A stretch of DNA of 64,000 bases from Rikenella microfusus. Lineage in GTDB: Bacteria > Bacteroidota > Bacteroidia > Bacteroidales > VadinHA17. The notes under the pieces are model-generated. The model did not search any database. It had not been told where the DNA came from and saw only the letters and a program-made list of their open reading frames with translations. Below are positions 1 to 10,517 of this stretch, in pieces (positions within the stretch are counted from its first letter, which is position 1; each line of letters starts with the position of its first letter). Made by a program: the position numbers and the translations under genes. The stretch spans positions 47,095 to 111,094 of the forward strand of contig DYKN01000006.1 of the NCBI GenBank assembly GCA_020722575.1. Direction: 5' to 3'.

Positions 1-65
1 AGCAACTCAAACTCCCTCACAAATGAATCATCTTCGTCCGATAAAACAACAAATTTATAAACCAT
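1..65 (-). CDS. 5' end of a protein truncated by the window edge (MVYKFVVLSDEDDSFVREFEL...), resembling pRiA4b ORF-3-like/IS1096-type domain proteins
   Basis: Reverse-strand ATG at 63-65 with open frame to the window edge; N-terminus resembles the pRiA4b ORF-3-like family. Only 21 codons visible. Confidence 0.4.
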   Translation of the reverse strand, partial: MVYKFVVLSDEDDSFVREFEL

Positions 66-121
66 AACTTTAAATTATTTCAGGCGGTGCAATATAATAT
101 TTTTTGTTTTACATTCATCTT

Positions 122-1249
122 CTAAAATTTTTTTAAAATAAATTCTATTGTATCTATATTGTCAGGATAATCCCATAATTCTGGCCATTGTGTCTGTCCA
201 AACTCGACCATCCCTTTTCCGACAATACATTGAATTTTTTCCCTCTCGGGACCTGTTAGAAATGAGAAATCCTCATCACGTCTGTAATATTCATAGAAAA
301 TTACCGAAACAGGTGATGCCATGCCGGTATCCTCTTTCATTAGGCAAAATCCCGAATCAAGGAATGGAATTTTATTCACCAGGTAAACTGCTTTGTAATA
401 GTCGTAATTGTTGCCGTATTTAGAGTGTTCTGTAAGATGGGCATATTCTTGCCAGTGACTAAAAAGAGTCTCAGGGTCGAGATATTCAGGAATAAAAATT
501 TTAGAAACATTTCTGCAGCCAAGTCCGAAATATGTAAATATATCTTCACCGAGTTTTTTGAATTCCTGTGAATTCTCATCGCCTCTCAATATTGCGATGC
601 TGTTACGGTTCTTCCTGATAAGGTGGTGGTATTTGCTAAAATAATATTCGAAATATCTTGATGTATTGTTGCTTCCAGTGGCAATAACAGCATCAAAATT
701 TTTGACAGGCCCGTCACTGAATTCAATGTAATGTCTGAATTCATTGTTGATTCCGTACAGAAGTTCAGCAATGGAAACCGGTAGTTCAGGATCTTTTGAA
801 CTTGTTTTTACCAGTGCCCGGTTTCCTGTTATCAGTACGCAAAGAAGATCATGAAAGCCTACGAGGGGAATATTCCCGGCCATAACTATGGCTACCTTCC
901 TTGGTTCTGAGATGTCCTCCAGTTGCTGATACATGCCTGTCCATTTTTTTAATTTTTCATGTGTAAGATTAATTGCGATTGCTTCAATTGCCATCCTGAC
1001 ATTTTCGGTTGTGAACCAGGGATTGTGATTCTGCTGACGAAAAATGAGTTGCTCAACGTATTCCGAATATTTTCCTGCTCTGCCTTCAAGCGATTCTCTC
1101 AAAAGCCTTCCAAGTTCGGCAAAACAATCAATTCTTTCGTCTAATTTCATATTTCTCGTATGTGATCTGGCAAAATTAGTGTTTTTAAGGTTTATAAAAT
1201 TAAAAGAAAGAGCTTCCTCGAAAGAAATTATTTTCAGGAAGCCCTTCAC
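122..1249 (-). CDS. Acyl-CoA reductase, LuxC-like
   Basis: 375 aa ORF; aldehyde-dehydrogenase/LuxC-like features (VMAGNIPLVGFHDLLCVLITGNRALVKTSSKDPELP; FTYFGLGCRNVSKIFIP). Confidence 0.75.
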   Translation of the reverse strand: MKGFLKIISFEEALSFNFINLKNTNFARSHTRNMKLDERIDCFAELGRLLRESLEGRAGKYSEYVEQLIFRQQNHNPWFTTENVRMAIEAIAINLTHEKLKKWTGMYQQLEDISEPRKVAIVMAGNIPLVGFHDLLCVLITGNRALVKTSSKDPELPVSIAELLYGINNEFRHYIEFSDGPVKNFDAVIATGSNNTSRYFEYYFSKYHHLIRKNRNSIAILRGDENSQEFKKLGEDIFTYFGLGCRNVSKIFIPEYLDPETLFSHWQEYAHLTEHSKYGNNYDYYKAVYLVNKIPFLDSGFCLMKEDTGMASPVSVIFYEYYRRDEDFSFLTGPEREKIQCIVGKGMVEFGQTQWPELWDYPDNIDTIEFILKKF

Positions 1250-1344
1250 CCAATTAACGATGTGACGCCGATCTAACTGAACTGAATTGTTATTTTTATG
1301 ATTTTTCGTTTAAAGTAATCTGAAAAAGGTTTATTATCAGTTAT

Positions 1345-2760
1345 TTACTTTAATTGAAAATTAATTGGTACACTGTACCAGACATTAACGGGTTTTCCTG
1401 CCTGTTTCCCGGGTTCCCATTTTGGAAGCAAACTTATTACCCTTACAGCTTCATTGTCAAGAAGTGGATGTATTCCTTTTATGACAGTAATCCTGTCCAC
1501 AGTACCTTTATAATTAATACAAAACCTTACTACTACTCTTCCCTGAATGTTGTTTTTCTTTGCTTCCTCAGGATATTGTATCTTTTCATAAATGAAATCC
1601 ATAAGGGCTTTGTCTCCGCCAGGAAATCCTGGCATCTCCTCAACAACTACAAAAACTTTCCCGGGTGCTTCTTCAGCGGGAGCTATTTTGGTGGTCTGAA
1701 AATTTACTGCTTTGTCAGGTTCCGGATTTGTAACATTCTCCTCTGCAGGATAATCCATGGTCCTTTGTTCAGGTGTATTTTCTGGCTGGGTTGTAGTTCT
1801 TGGCAGGGGGGATGTATTAATCTCTACCGGGTTTTCTTGAAATTTGTTGGATACGACGTTTTCAGGTACCTGGCTCTTTACTTTCAGTTGTTTTTCACAG
1901 GCTGAAATCAGAATGATGAGCGCAATGGCTAAAGGAACAGCCAGAACAATTTTCAGATTACTTGTTTCTGCCGACCTTTTCTTTGTCATCATCAGCATCC
2001 TTTTCCTTATAAGCGATGGGTTTGAAAATGAGTTTGAAGTTACGAAAATGCGTGTATTGAGAAGGGTGTTCATCATCAGATTTCTATAACCAGTCACACC
2101 CATTCCGGAGTTAATGCAATCACTATCTGCCTGGTATTCGTGAACCGCCCTCAATGATTTGTTAAAAAGATAAACAAAAGGATTAAACCATTGAATAGCT
2201 TTTGTTATTTCAATCAAGAGGATATCAAAAAAATGGAAACGGTTCAGATGTGCCTGTTCGTGTTTGATTATTTCATCAGCATCTCTGTCCGACAGTGTGC
2301 TTTTTATGAAAATATAACCAAATGCTGAGAAACCAGGAGTGTTAAATCTTCTGAATCTGATCACCCGTTTTTTTCTGTCGCTTTTCCTTGCAATCAAAAC
2401 CAATAATGTTGCTGCATCGGTAATGAATTTTAATCCGAAAAATATCACTCCTGATAGATATATTTTGACCTGAAGCGTGTTTATATCTGCCGTTGATTCA
2501 ATTCTTCCTGCTTCAGTTAATCGAGGAGATTCGGTGGAAACAATTATTTCCGACAACTTTTTGCCTATGTAAGCTACTGTACTGTTTTCCTTTATATTAA
2601 GAGAGATAACGGGAAGTAGAAAGGAAAATATAACAGACAGCAAAATAAAAGCTCTGTTACGGCTGTATTGAGTGTCGCGGCTAAGAAACAGGAAATATAT
2701 GGTGTAAAAACCAGCCAGAAACAAAGCAGATTTTAAAAGGTATATAAGGAAAGCATTCAT
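1345..2760 (-). CDS. BlaR1-like M56 metallopeptidase with C-terminal TonB-like domain
   Basis: N-terminal TM helices, HEQAH zinc motif, C-terminal TonB box (QGRVVVRFCINYKGTVDRITVIKGIHPLLDNEAVRVISLLPKWEPGKQ...VPINFQLK). 4-nt overlap with the BlaI gene. Confidence 0.88.
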   Translation of the reverse strand: MNAFLIYLLKSALFLAGFYTIYFLFLSRDTQYSRNRAFILLSVIFSFLLPVISLNIKENSTVAYIGKKLSEIIVSTESPRLTEAGRIESTADINTLQVKIYLSGVIFFGLKFITDAATLLVLIARKSDRKKRVIRFRRFNTPGFSAFGYIFIKSTLSDRDADEIIKHEQAHLNRFHFFDILLIEITKAIQWFNPFVYLFNKSLRAVHEYQADSDCINSGMGVTGYRNLMMNTLLNTRIFVTSNSFSNPSLIRKRMLMMTKKRSAETSNLKIVLAVPLAIALIILISACEKQLKVKSQVPENVVSNKFQENPVEINTSPLPRTTTQPENTPEQRTMDYPAEENVTNPEPDKAVNFQTTKIAPAEEAPGKVFVVVEEMPGFPGGDKALMDFIYEKIQYPEEAKKNNIQGRVVVRFCINYKGTVDRITVIKGIHPLLDNEAVRVISLLPKWEPGKQAGKPVNVWYSVPINFQLK

Positions 2761-3140
2761 TTCTTTTGCTTTTGTTTACGTTTTTTAACTTCTTTCTGCA
2801 TAATTTTCATAATTTCTTCCATTTCTTTCAGTGAGATGGCTCTGGATTCAGTAAAAAAGTTTACCATGTTTTTAAAAGAATTGGAGAAATAGTCACGGAC
2901 GAAACTCTTCAGATGGTTTTTAGAATATTCCTCTTTGGTTATTAAAGGGTAATATTCGTGTGAACGGCCATATTCTTTATGGCTCACAAATCCTTTATCC
3001 TGAAGAATTCTTACAATTGTGCTCACCGTTGTGTAGGCAGGTTTCGGATCCGGGAAATGTTCAAGAATGTCTTTGATAAAGCCTTTTTCAATTTTCCAGA
3101 GAACTTTCATAACCTCTTCTTCTGCTCTTGTTAATCTCAT
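2757..3140 (-). CDS. BlaI/MecI/CopY family transcriptional repressor
   Basis: 127 aa winged-helix protein (LTRAEEEVMKVLWKIEKGFIKDIL...PKPAYTTVSTIVRILQDKGFV). Confidence 0.92.
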   Translation of the reverse strand: MRLTRAEEEVMKVLWKIEKGFIKDILEHFPDPKPAYTTVSTIVRILQDKGFVSHKEYGRSHEYYPLITKEEYSKNHLKSFVRDYFSNSFKNMVNFFTESRAISLKEMEEIMKIMQKEVKKRKQKQKK

Positions 3141-3170
3141 AGTTTTAATTTTTTTAAGTTAATACTGGTA

Positions 3171-3201
3171 CAAATATAAAACGAAATATTTAGTTTTGCA
3201 A
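3171..3201 (-). promoter_or_regulatory. Bacteroidota-type promoter for the blaI-M56 operon
   Basis: Reverse strand: TATATTTG (plus CAAATATA at 3171-3178) and TTG (plus CAA at 3199-3201), 20-nt spacing; inverted repeat TTAGTT-TTGC-AACTAA (3190-3205) overlaps the -33 element. Confidence 0.55.
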
Positions 3202-3257
3202 CTAATTTTTTAATTTTTTTTAATCCTGTTGCTTTTTTTTGCTTCGCGAATATTTTT

Positions 3258-4556
3258 TTGTATTTTTCGAAAATATTTTATCAAAGGGGTCCGATATTTT
3301 TAGCAGGTTATATGTTTAGCTTCACAATTTTTAAAGAGAATTTACGGATTTCGTTAAGGGCTATCAGGTCAAACCGGATAAGAACTGTGCTTACCATTTG
3401 CATTATTGCATTTGGAATTATGGCGCTTATCGGGATTTTAACAGCCATTGATGCAATAAAGACTTCACTTACCGATCAGTTTACGATGATGGGAGCTAAT
3501 TCTTTTACCATAACATCGAGGGGGATGAATGTTCAGATTGGTAACAGGAGGTATAGGGCGAGGAATTTTTCAAGGATAACATATCGTGAGGCTGAAGAGT
3601 TCAAAAGGGTATTCAATGAGCCGGCATGGGTATCTGTTTCTTATAATGCTTCGGCAATGGCCACCATTAAATTCGGGCAGGAAAAGACGAACCCGAATGT
3701 TACACTGACAGGAGTAGATGAGAATTATTTAAATGTTTCGGGTTATGAGATAGAAACAGGCAGGAATTTTTCAGCTGAAGAAGTCAGGCTTGGGCGTTAT
3801 CTTGCATTAATTGGGAAAGATGTTGAGAGAAGTCTTTTTCCTGCCGGTATAGATCCTCTGGGAAAGGAAATAGTAGTGGCAGGTCTGAAACTTAAGGTTG
3901 CGGGAGTTCTTAAATCGAAAGGGGCCAGTGCAATAAGCGGGGATAATGTATGTTTTATACCCGTTACCACTGCCAGGCAATTTTTTTCAAGGCCAAACAT
4001 GACATTTCAGATTGCAGTAATGCCTTTTAAATCAGGAAATCTCGATCTTGTTGCAGGTGCGGCAGAAAGTGTATTCAGAATTGTTCGTAACCTTAACCCG
4101 AGAGATGAATCAGATTTCAACATTACTAAAAGCGATAACATTGTAAAACTTCTGCTTGAGAATATTAAGTATGTAACGCTTGCTGCAACTCTTATAGGTA
4201 TTATAACTTTATTTGGGGCTTCAGTCGGATTGATGAACATAATGTTGGTTTCAGTCACAGAAAGAACCCGTGAAATAGGCACAAGAAAAGCTGTAGGCGC
4301 CAAACCTTCGACAATAAAGAACCAGTTTCTTTTTGAATCAATTATTATTGGCCAGATGGGTGGATTTTTTGGCATAATTATGGGGGTAATTATTGGAAAT
4401 ATTGTATCTTCATTGCTAAAATCAAGTTTTGTGGTTCCATGGGTCTGGATAGGTACCGGTGTAGCAGTATGTTTTCTGGTAGGTGTCGTATCGGGTTACG
4501 CTCCTGCAGTTAAAGCGGCGAATATTAACCCCATTGAAGCCTTAAGATATGAATAG
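3258..4556 (+). CDS. ABC transporter permease (MacB/FtsX type)
   Basis: MacB-like periplasmic core and FtsX TM domain (VTERTREIGTRKAVGAKPSTIKNQFLFESIIIGQMGG). True start may be the ATG at 3312. Confidence 0.88.
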   Translation: MYFSKIFYQRGPIFLAGYMFSFTIFKENLRISLRAIRSNRIRTVLTICIIAFGIMALIGILTAIDAIKTSLTDQFTMMGANSFTITSRGMNVQIGNRRYRARNFSRITYREAEEFKRVFNEPAWVSVSYNASAMATIKFGQEKTNPNVTLTGVDENYLNVSGYEIETGRNFSAEEVRLGRYLALIGKDVERSLFPAGIDPLGKEIVVAGLKLKVAGVLKSKGASAISGDNVCFIPVTTARQFFSRPNMTFQIAVMPFKSGNLDLVAGAAESVFRIVRNLNPRDESDFNITKSDNIVKLLLENIKYVTLAATLIGIITLFGASVGLMNIMLVSVTERTREIGTRKAVGAKPSTIKNQFLFESIIIGQMGGFFGIIMGVIIGNIVSSLLKSSFVVPWVWIGTGVAVCFLVGVVSGYAPAVKAANINPIEALRYE

Positions 4557-4573
4557 ACATAAACCCTAAAGAA

Positions 4574-4951
4574 ATGGAAAAAATAATCATCCAGGAAGAA
4601 TTGAAAAATTGTCCGGGAATGTATTATTTCCCTGAAAACAACAGGCTGGAAGTTAAAGGCCGTTCAATTCCTGAGAATCCTGAAATCATCTTCAGGAAGC
4701 TTGATGAATGGATCACAGGGCATTTTGAGAAAAATGATTCGCTGCTGGTTGACATTATGCTGGAATATATTAACAGCGGTTCTTCGAAATATCTTTATGA
4801 AATACTCAAAAAACTTGCCGAATATGCGGCAAGGGGAAGAAATATTTCAATCAGGTGGCTTTATGAGGAGGATGATGAAGCCATGTTAGAACTTGGAGAA
4901 CATTATCGCGATGCTGCCGGAATACCCATGAAAATTGAAATGATAATTTAA
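4574..4951 (+). CDS. DUF1987 / SiaC-family regulatory phosphoprotein
   Basis: 125 aa; family-typical pattern (YFPENNRLEVKGRSIPENPEIIFRKLDEWI...DIMLEYINSGSSKYLYEILKKL). Confidence 0.8.
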   Translation: MEKIIIQEELKNCPGMYYFPENNRLEVKGRSIPENPEIIFRKLDEWITGHFEKNDSLLVDIMLEYINSGSSKYLYEILKKLAEYAARGRNISIRWLYEEDDEAMLELGEHYRDAAGIPMKIEMII

Positions 4952-5004
4952 TCTCAGCAGCTAAATAATTTGGACTGGAGCATGTAATTATATCAGAAAT
5001 TAAA

Positions 5005-5050
5005 AACCCCTCTTGTATTCAGCAGGTATCTCGCAGGAGGGGTTATTTTT
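5005..5050. terminator. Bidirectional intrinsic terminator between convergent DUF1987 and gap genes
   Basis: AACCCCTC (5005-5012) pairs with GAGGGGTT (5037-5044); T-run follows on + and A-run precedes (T-run on -). Confidence 0.7.
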
Positions 5051-5075
5051 TTCAGTATGTTTATTACTGCAGTTG

Positions 5076-6098
<1,023 letters not shown>

Positions 6099-6174
6099 TT
6101 ATAAAAAATCTTAAGAAAGGCCAAAAATAGAAAAAAATTGTAATAAGAAAAAATTAATGTTAACAAAATAACAA

Positions 6175-6978
6175 TTACCTGTGAGTTCTCAGGATATTCG
6201 AAAGTTTATTGGCTTCGGGGTTAAGAGGGTCAATAATCATCCCAAAACGATAACTGGCAAATAATGAAAAAAATATAGCCTTATTTCTGGCAGCCTCCAT
6301 AATGGGAATTGCTTTTGGGAAAACATTAATCTGTGCTCCCAGTTCAATGGCATGAATAATTTTTTCCTGTCTGCTGTACTCAAAATTGAATCCTCCTTTG
6401 GCAAAAAGACCTGGCAAAAACTTCCCTTCATCGAGCCCTTTAAAAAATGATGATTTGCTGTAGATCATCGAAGGATCATGCTTTTTGATATCAAACTTCT
6501 CTTCAACAATCTCAGCCTCATAGGAGCTTATAAATTTAAGAATTTTGTAGTAGATAGGTTTATAGAATGCAATTACAGGGCCACCAGAAAAGAAATATCT
6601 TATTGCTACTCCTCCAAGGTCACCTTTTTGAAATATTTCTTTCTGGTATCCAGGGCCACCCCTGAAAAGAATTACAGAATTCTTTTTTCCGAAAACGAAT
6701 GACCCGGGTGTCTGAAAATATGGATTGGTTAATTTTATTTCTTTCGGATGTCTTACTCCGGTAATGTCAAAATCAATAATCTTCCTCGTAAAATAATCAA
6801 GTCTTTTACCCTCCCTGTAACTGACACCAAATCCATCTGTGCTCAAAATAAGGCCTAATGTTACCTCATTACGGAAAACTATCTGAACCTGCTGGTCAGG
6901 CTCGCCCTGACCATATATTAAAGCTGTACTTAATAAAATAAGGATGGTTAAAATAATATACAGCTTCCGGATATTCAT
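6175..6978 (-). CDS. Conserved hypothetical, probable exported/outer-membrane beta-barrel protein
   Basis: 267 aa with N-terminal signal peptide and alternating aromatic/beta-rich sequence ending in a barrel-like pattern. Confidence 0.6.
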   Translation of the reverse strand: MNIRKLYIILTILILLSTALIYGQGEPDQQVQIVFRNEVTLGLILSTDGFGVSYREGKRLDYFTRKIIDFDITGVRHPKEIKLTNPYFQTPGSFVFGKKNSVILFRGGPGYQKEIFQKGDLGGVAIRYFFSGGPVIAFYKPIYYKILKFISSYEAEIVEEKFDIKKHDPSMIYSKSSFFKGLDEGKFLPGLFAKGGFNFEYSRQEKIIHAIELGAQINVFPKAIPIMEAARNKAIFFSLFASYRFGMIIDPLNPEANKLSNILRTHR

Positions 6979-7012
6979 AATTATTCAGGAAATTATAAGC
7001 ATCCCCCATTAA

Positions 7013-7141
7013 CTAAGCATTCTTCTTGTTGATATTCTCAACTGTAGCTTTGGCGTAAGCAGGACATGTCTTCTTCTGACATGAAGAAACCAGTAATATA
7101 ACAGCAAATGCCACTAATAGAGTAATGGTAACTTTTTTCAT
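7013..7141 (-). CDS. Small 42-aa lipoprotein-like protein (MKKVTITLLVAFAVILLVSSCQKKTCPAYAKATVENINKKNA)
   Basis: Reverse-strand ATG at 7139-7141, stop at 7013-7015; hydrophobic signal followed by lipobox-like VSSC. Below the ORF-track length cutoff. Confidence 0.6.
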   Translation of the reverse strand: MKKVTITLLVAFAVILLVSSCQKKTCPAYAKATVENINKKNA

Positions 7142-7439
7142 ATCTTCTGACTTTAATAAATTTTACACACAACAAAAATAAAACATTAATATTAATAATT
7201 TTCTTTTGATTAATTTTATTTTAAAACAAATTGTATGCCTTTTTTGTTTTGCCTCAATTATTCTTAATAACTGTCTATTGATCAAAAAAATTGTGTAATC
7301 GTAAAAACATTCTGACATATTGTTTGTTAAATAAATGATAAAATAATTTTTGATATTTGTTTTTTGTAATGGCTACTGAATGAGGCTTATTAAATAACCT
7401 CTATTTTAATTGCAAATTGAACCGGCGCATAAATGAAAA

Positions 7440-8357
7440 ATGAAAAAGTTAATTTCAATATTATTTATAATTATGAGCATATCAGGTAAATCTCAGGTAA
7501 AACCTGCATTGAATGATCTATCTCCTGAAGAAGCGAAAGTAATACTTAAGAAAGGAACAGAATTGCCTTTCACAGGTAAATTTGAAAAACACACGGCCCA
7601 TGGAACTTATATATGCAGGCAATGTGGTTCGGCATTATTTTATTCTGATTCAAAATTTGATGCACGTTGCGGTTGGCCAAGTTTTGATGAGGAAATTTCA
7701 GGGGCCGTTTTGCGGAGGCCTGATGCCGACGGGCTCCGGACTGAAATAATCTGCAGTTATTGTGGTGGACATCTGGGGCATGTCTTTGAAGGGGAAGGAT
7801 TCACACCACGTAATACCAGACACTGTGTAAATTCATTGTCGCTCGACTTTGTGCCGGTGAAACTGGAGCCCGGACGCTACGGAACCGCAATTTTTGCCGG
7901 AGGATGTTTCTGGGGAGTCGAATACTTCCTTCAGAAGGAACCCGGGGTGATTTCTGTCACATCAGGCTTTACCGGCGGACATGTGAAAAATCCTTCATAC
8001 AAACAGGTATGCACAGGAACCACCGGACATGCCGAAGCTGTAAAAGTAATATACGATACCCGTAAAACAACTTACGAAAAACTGCTTAAACTTTTTCTCG
8101 AAATTCATGATCCCACACAGGTTAATAGGCAGGGACCTGATATTGGAGAACAATACAGATCGGAAATATTTTACCTGAACAATGAACAGAAAACTCTGGC
8201 AGAAAAATATCTTAATATCCTGCGGGCCAAAGGCCTCATTATAGCTACACGCATAACTCATGCTTCTGAATTTTATGAGGCTGAAGATTATCACCAGGAC
8301 TACTATTTCAAAACTGGTAAAATGCCTTATTGCCACGGCTACACAAAACGGTTCTGA
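7440..8357 (+). CDS. msrBA: Exported bifunctional methionine sulfoxide reductase MsrB-MsrA
   Basis: Signal peptide; MsrB zinc CRQCG/CSYCG and catalytic RHCVNS; MsrA GGCFWG motif in the C-terminal half. Confidence 0.92.
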   Translation: MKKLISILFIIMSISGKSQVKPALNDLSPEEAKVILKKGTELPFTGKFEKHTAHGTYICRQCGSALFYSDSKFDARCGWPSFDEEISGAVLRRPDADGLRTEIICSYCGGHLGHVFEGEGFTPRNTRHCVNSLSLDFVPVKLEPGRYGTAIFAGGCFWGVEYFLQKEPGVISVTSGFTGGHVKNPSYKQVCTGTTGHAEAVKVIYDTRKTTYEKLLKLFLEIHDPTQVNRQGPDIGEQYRSEIFYLNNEQKTLAEKYLNILRAKGLIIATRITHASEFYEAEDYHQDYYFKTGKMPYCHGYTKRF

Positions 8358-8380
8358 AATCTGCACATGTTTTTTAATCT

Positions 8381-8431
8381 CAACATCACTTCTTATATTT
8401 ATATGCTCTTTTAATTGATTGAGTGATGTTG
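8381..8431. other. Intergenic inverted repeat / stem-loop
   Basis: CAACATCACT (8381-8390) and AGTGATGTTG (8422-8431): 10-bp perfect inverted repeat. Confidence 0.55.
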
Positions 8432-8456
8432 TTCTGGTAGAGCCATATATTTAATA

Positions 8457-8529
8457 ATGAAACCAGACTGGTTTAATTTATGCAGGCAAGTTTTAAAATG
8501 ATTTAAATCTTTTCCTATTCTGGTTTCAT
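8457..8529. other. Intergenic inverted repeat / stem-loop
   Basis: ATGAAACCAGA (8457-8467) and TCTGGTTTCAT (8519-8529): 11-bp perfect inverted repeat. Confidence 0.55.
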
Positions 8530-8690
8530 GTTTGCTCTTCCTGGTCATCCACTGATGCTTCGGTCAGACAAAGCCCAAATGGTGGGGAGAATTTAAAGCT
8601 TATAATTAAGACACACTTTGGATAAATTTAAGGAGGCAAGAAAAGAAATAAAGATATAATAAATTGATAAACTGATATTTATTTAAATAA

Positions 8691-9452
8691 GTGCTTATGA
8701 AAGAAATATTTGATATTCTGCTGAACAGACGAACAATCAGGAATTATCTTGAAAAGGATGTAAGTGATGAAATTCTTCACAGAATACTTTCCGCGGCCAT
8801 TCGTACCTCAACAACCGGGAATATGCAGGTATACAGCATTATAATAACCAGAGACAGCGAAAAGAAGAAAGAGCTGCTGCCACTGCATTTTAACCAGAAA
8901 ATGGTTATTGAAGCACCTGTTCTGCTTACTTTCTGTGCCGATTTTAACAGATTCACAAAATGGTGCAGGCAGAGGAAAGCAGAACCCGGTTACGATAATT
9001 TCCTTTCATTTTTTACTGCTGCCATCGATGCTTTAATTGTAGCACAAACCGTTTGCATTGCCGCTGAAGCATCAGGCCTTGGTATATGCTATCTTGGAAC
9101 AACAACATATATGGCACATAAAATTATTGAAGTGCTTAATCTGCCAAAGGGTGTGGTACCGGTTACAACATTAACACTCGGATGGCCTGCCGGGATACCT
9201 GAACAGGTCGACAGGCTTCCACTTGAGGCTGTTATACATCATGAAACATATCGTGATTACTCTTCTGATGATATTGATAAAATTTACCATGAAAAAGAAC
9301 AGAGACCCGATTCACTTAAGTTTATCCGGGAAAACAATAAAGAGACCCTTCCCCAGGTATTTACTGATGTCAGGTATAGGAGGGAGGATAACATTCATTT
9401 CTCGAAATTACTCCTGAAAGTACTTAAGGATCAGGGTTTCATGAATCAATAG
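8691..9452 (+). CDS. Nitroreductase family protein
   Basis: LLNRRTIRNYLEKDVSDEILHRILSAAIRTSTTGNMQVYSIIIT; FMN-dependent nitroreductase pattern. ATG at 8697 is an alternative start. Confidence 0.88.
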   Translation: MLMKEIFDILLNRRTIRNYLEKDVSDEILHRILSAAIRTSTTGNMQVYSIIITRDSEKKKELLPLHFNQKMVIEAPVLLTFCADFNRFTKWCRQRKAEPGYDNFLSFFTAAIDALIVAQTVCIAAEASGLGICYLGTTTYMAHKIIEVLNLPKGVVPVTTLTLGWPAGIPEQVDRLPLEAVIHHETYRDYSSDDIDKIYHEKEQRPDSLKFIRENNKETLPQVFTDVRYRREDNIHFSKLLLKVLKDQGFMNQ

Positions 9453-9540
9453 AAATTTAAACGATTCTTCGTAACATCTTTATTGTACTGACCAGAAGAA
9501 GTACCTGCTTCTCAGATTTACCAGCAAGTAAGTATCTCTT

Positions 9541-10302
9541 TTATTCCCTTCTGTTGATATTATAAATATTTGCTTGCTGGGTGGGGGTAATTGTAATGTC
9601 GCTGATACAGACATGTGGTGGCTGATGGGCGCACCAGTAAACAGCCTCAGCTATATCTTCAGCCTTAAGAGTGTCAATTCCCCTGTATACATCTTTCGCC
9701 CTTGCTTTATCACCCTTAAACCTTACAAGTGAAAACTCTGTTTCCACCATACCCGGAGCAACATTTGTAACTTTTATGTTATGCTTCAGCAAATCAATTC
9801 TCATCGACCTTGAAAGTGAATCAACAGCATGCTTTGTTGCACAGTAAACGTTTCCACTTTCATATTCCAGCTTGCCCGCAATTGATGAGATGTTGAAAAT
9901 GTGCCCTTTTTTTCTGGCAACCATCAGTGGAGCAACTGCTCTTGTTACATATAATAACCCCTTAATGTTGGTGTCAACCATCCTGTCCCAGTCGTCAATA
10001 TTTCCCCTGTCAATGGGATCAAGTCCTACAGCCAGACCAGCATTATTAACAAGTATGTCAATGTTCTTCCATTCTTCTGGCATTTCATTAATTATGTCTT
10101 CAACTTCATATCTTTTCCTGACATCAAAGTTCAGGCTCAGTACCTTGATGTTATTATACTTTTTAAGCTCCTCCACAACTTCCTCAAGCCTCTCTGTCCG
10201 CCTCCCCGTTATAATCACATCATAACCATTTGCGGCAAATTTGCCTGCTATAGCCCTGCCAATGCCAGCTGTTGAACCCGTAACCATTATTATCCTGTTC
10301 AT
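9541..10302 (-). CDS. SDR family NAD(P)-dependent oxidoreductase
   Basis: VTGSTAGIGRAIA Rossmann motif, NNAG, YCATKHAVDSLS (YxxxK). Confidence 0.92.
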   Translation of the reverse strand: MNRIIMVTGSTAGIGRAIAGKFAANGYDVIITGRRTERLEEVVEELKKYNNIKVLSLNFDVRKRYEVEDIINEMPEEWKNIDILVNNAGLAVGLDPIDRGNIDDWDRMVDTNIKGLLYVTRAVAPLMVARKKGHIFNISSIAGKLEYESGNVYCATKHAVDSLSRSMRIDLLKHNIKVTNVAPGMVETEFSLVRFKGDKARAKDVYRGIDTLKAEDIAEAVYWCAHQPPHVCISDITITPTQQANIYNINRRE

Positions 10303-10505
10303 TTTAATAATATTTTTTATTATTTTCAGTAAAGGTAAAAATATTTCTTAATGTTAACGTAAGCCTGTTATTAAAAATCTCTCTTGTTCTTCATAATCAA
10401 CTTTTTACCTGTTCAATGCATGGAATTATAGGGAGAAATGGTTGAAAATGGTTTATCAGGTAACATTCCTCAGAAAAGAAAATCAAAACAATTAAATTAT
10501 GTACT

Positions 10506-10513
10506 TATATTTG
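10506..10513 (+). promoter_or_regulatory. Putative -7 box (TATATTTG) of ubiE
   Basis: Exact TAnnTTTG match ending 4 nt before the ATG at 10518; no clear -33 TTTG. Confidence 0.4.
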
Positions 10514-10517
10514 CCCG

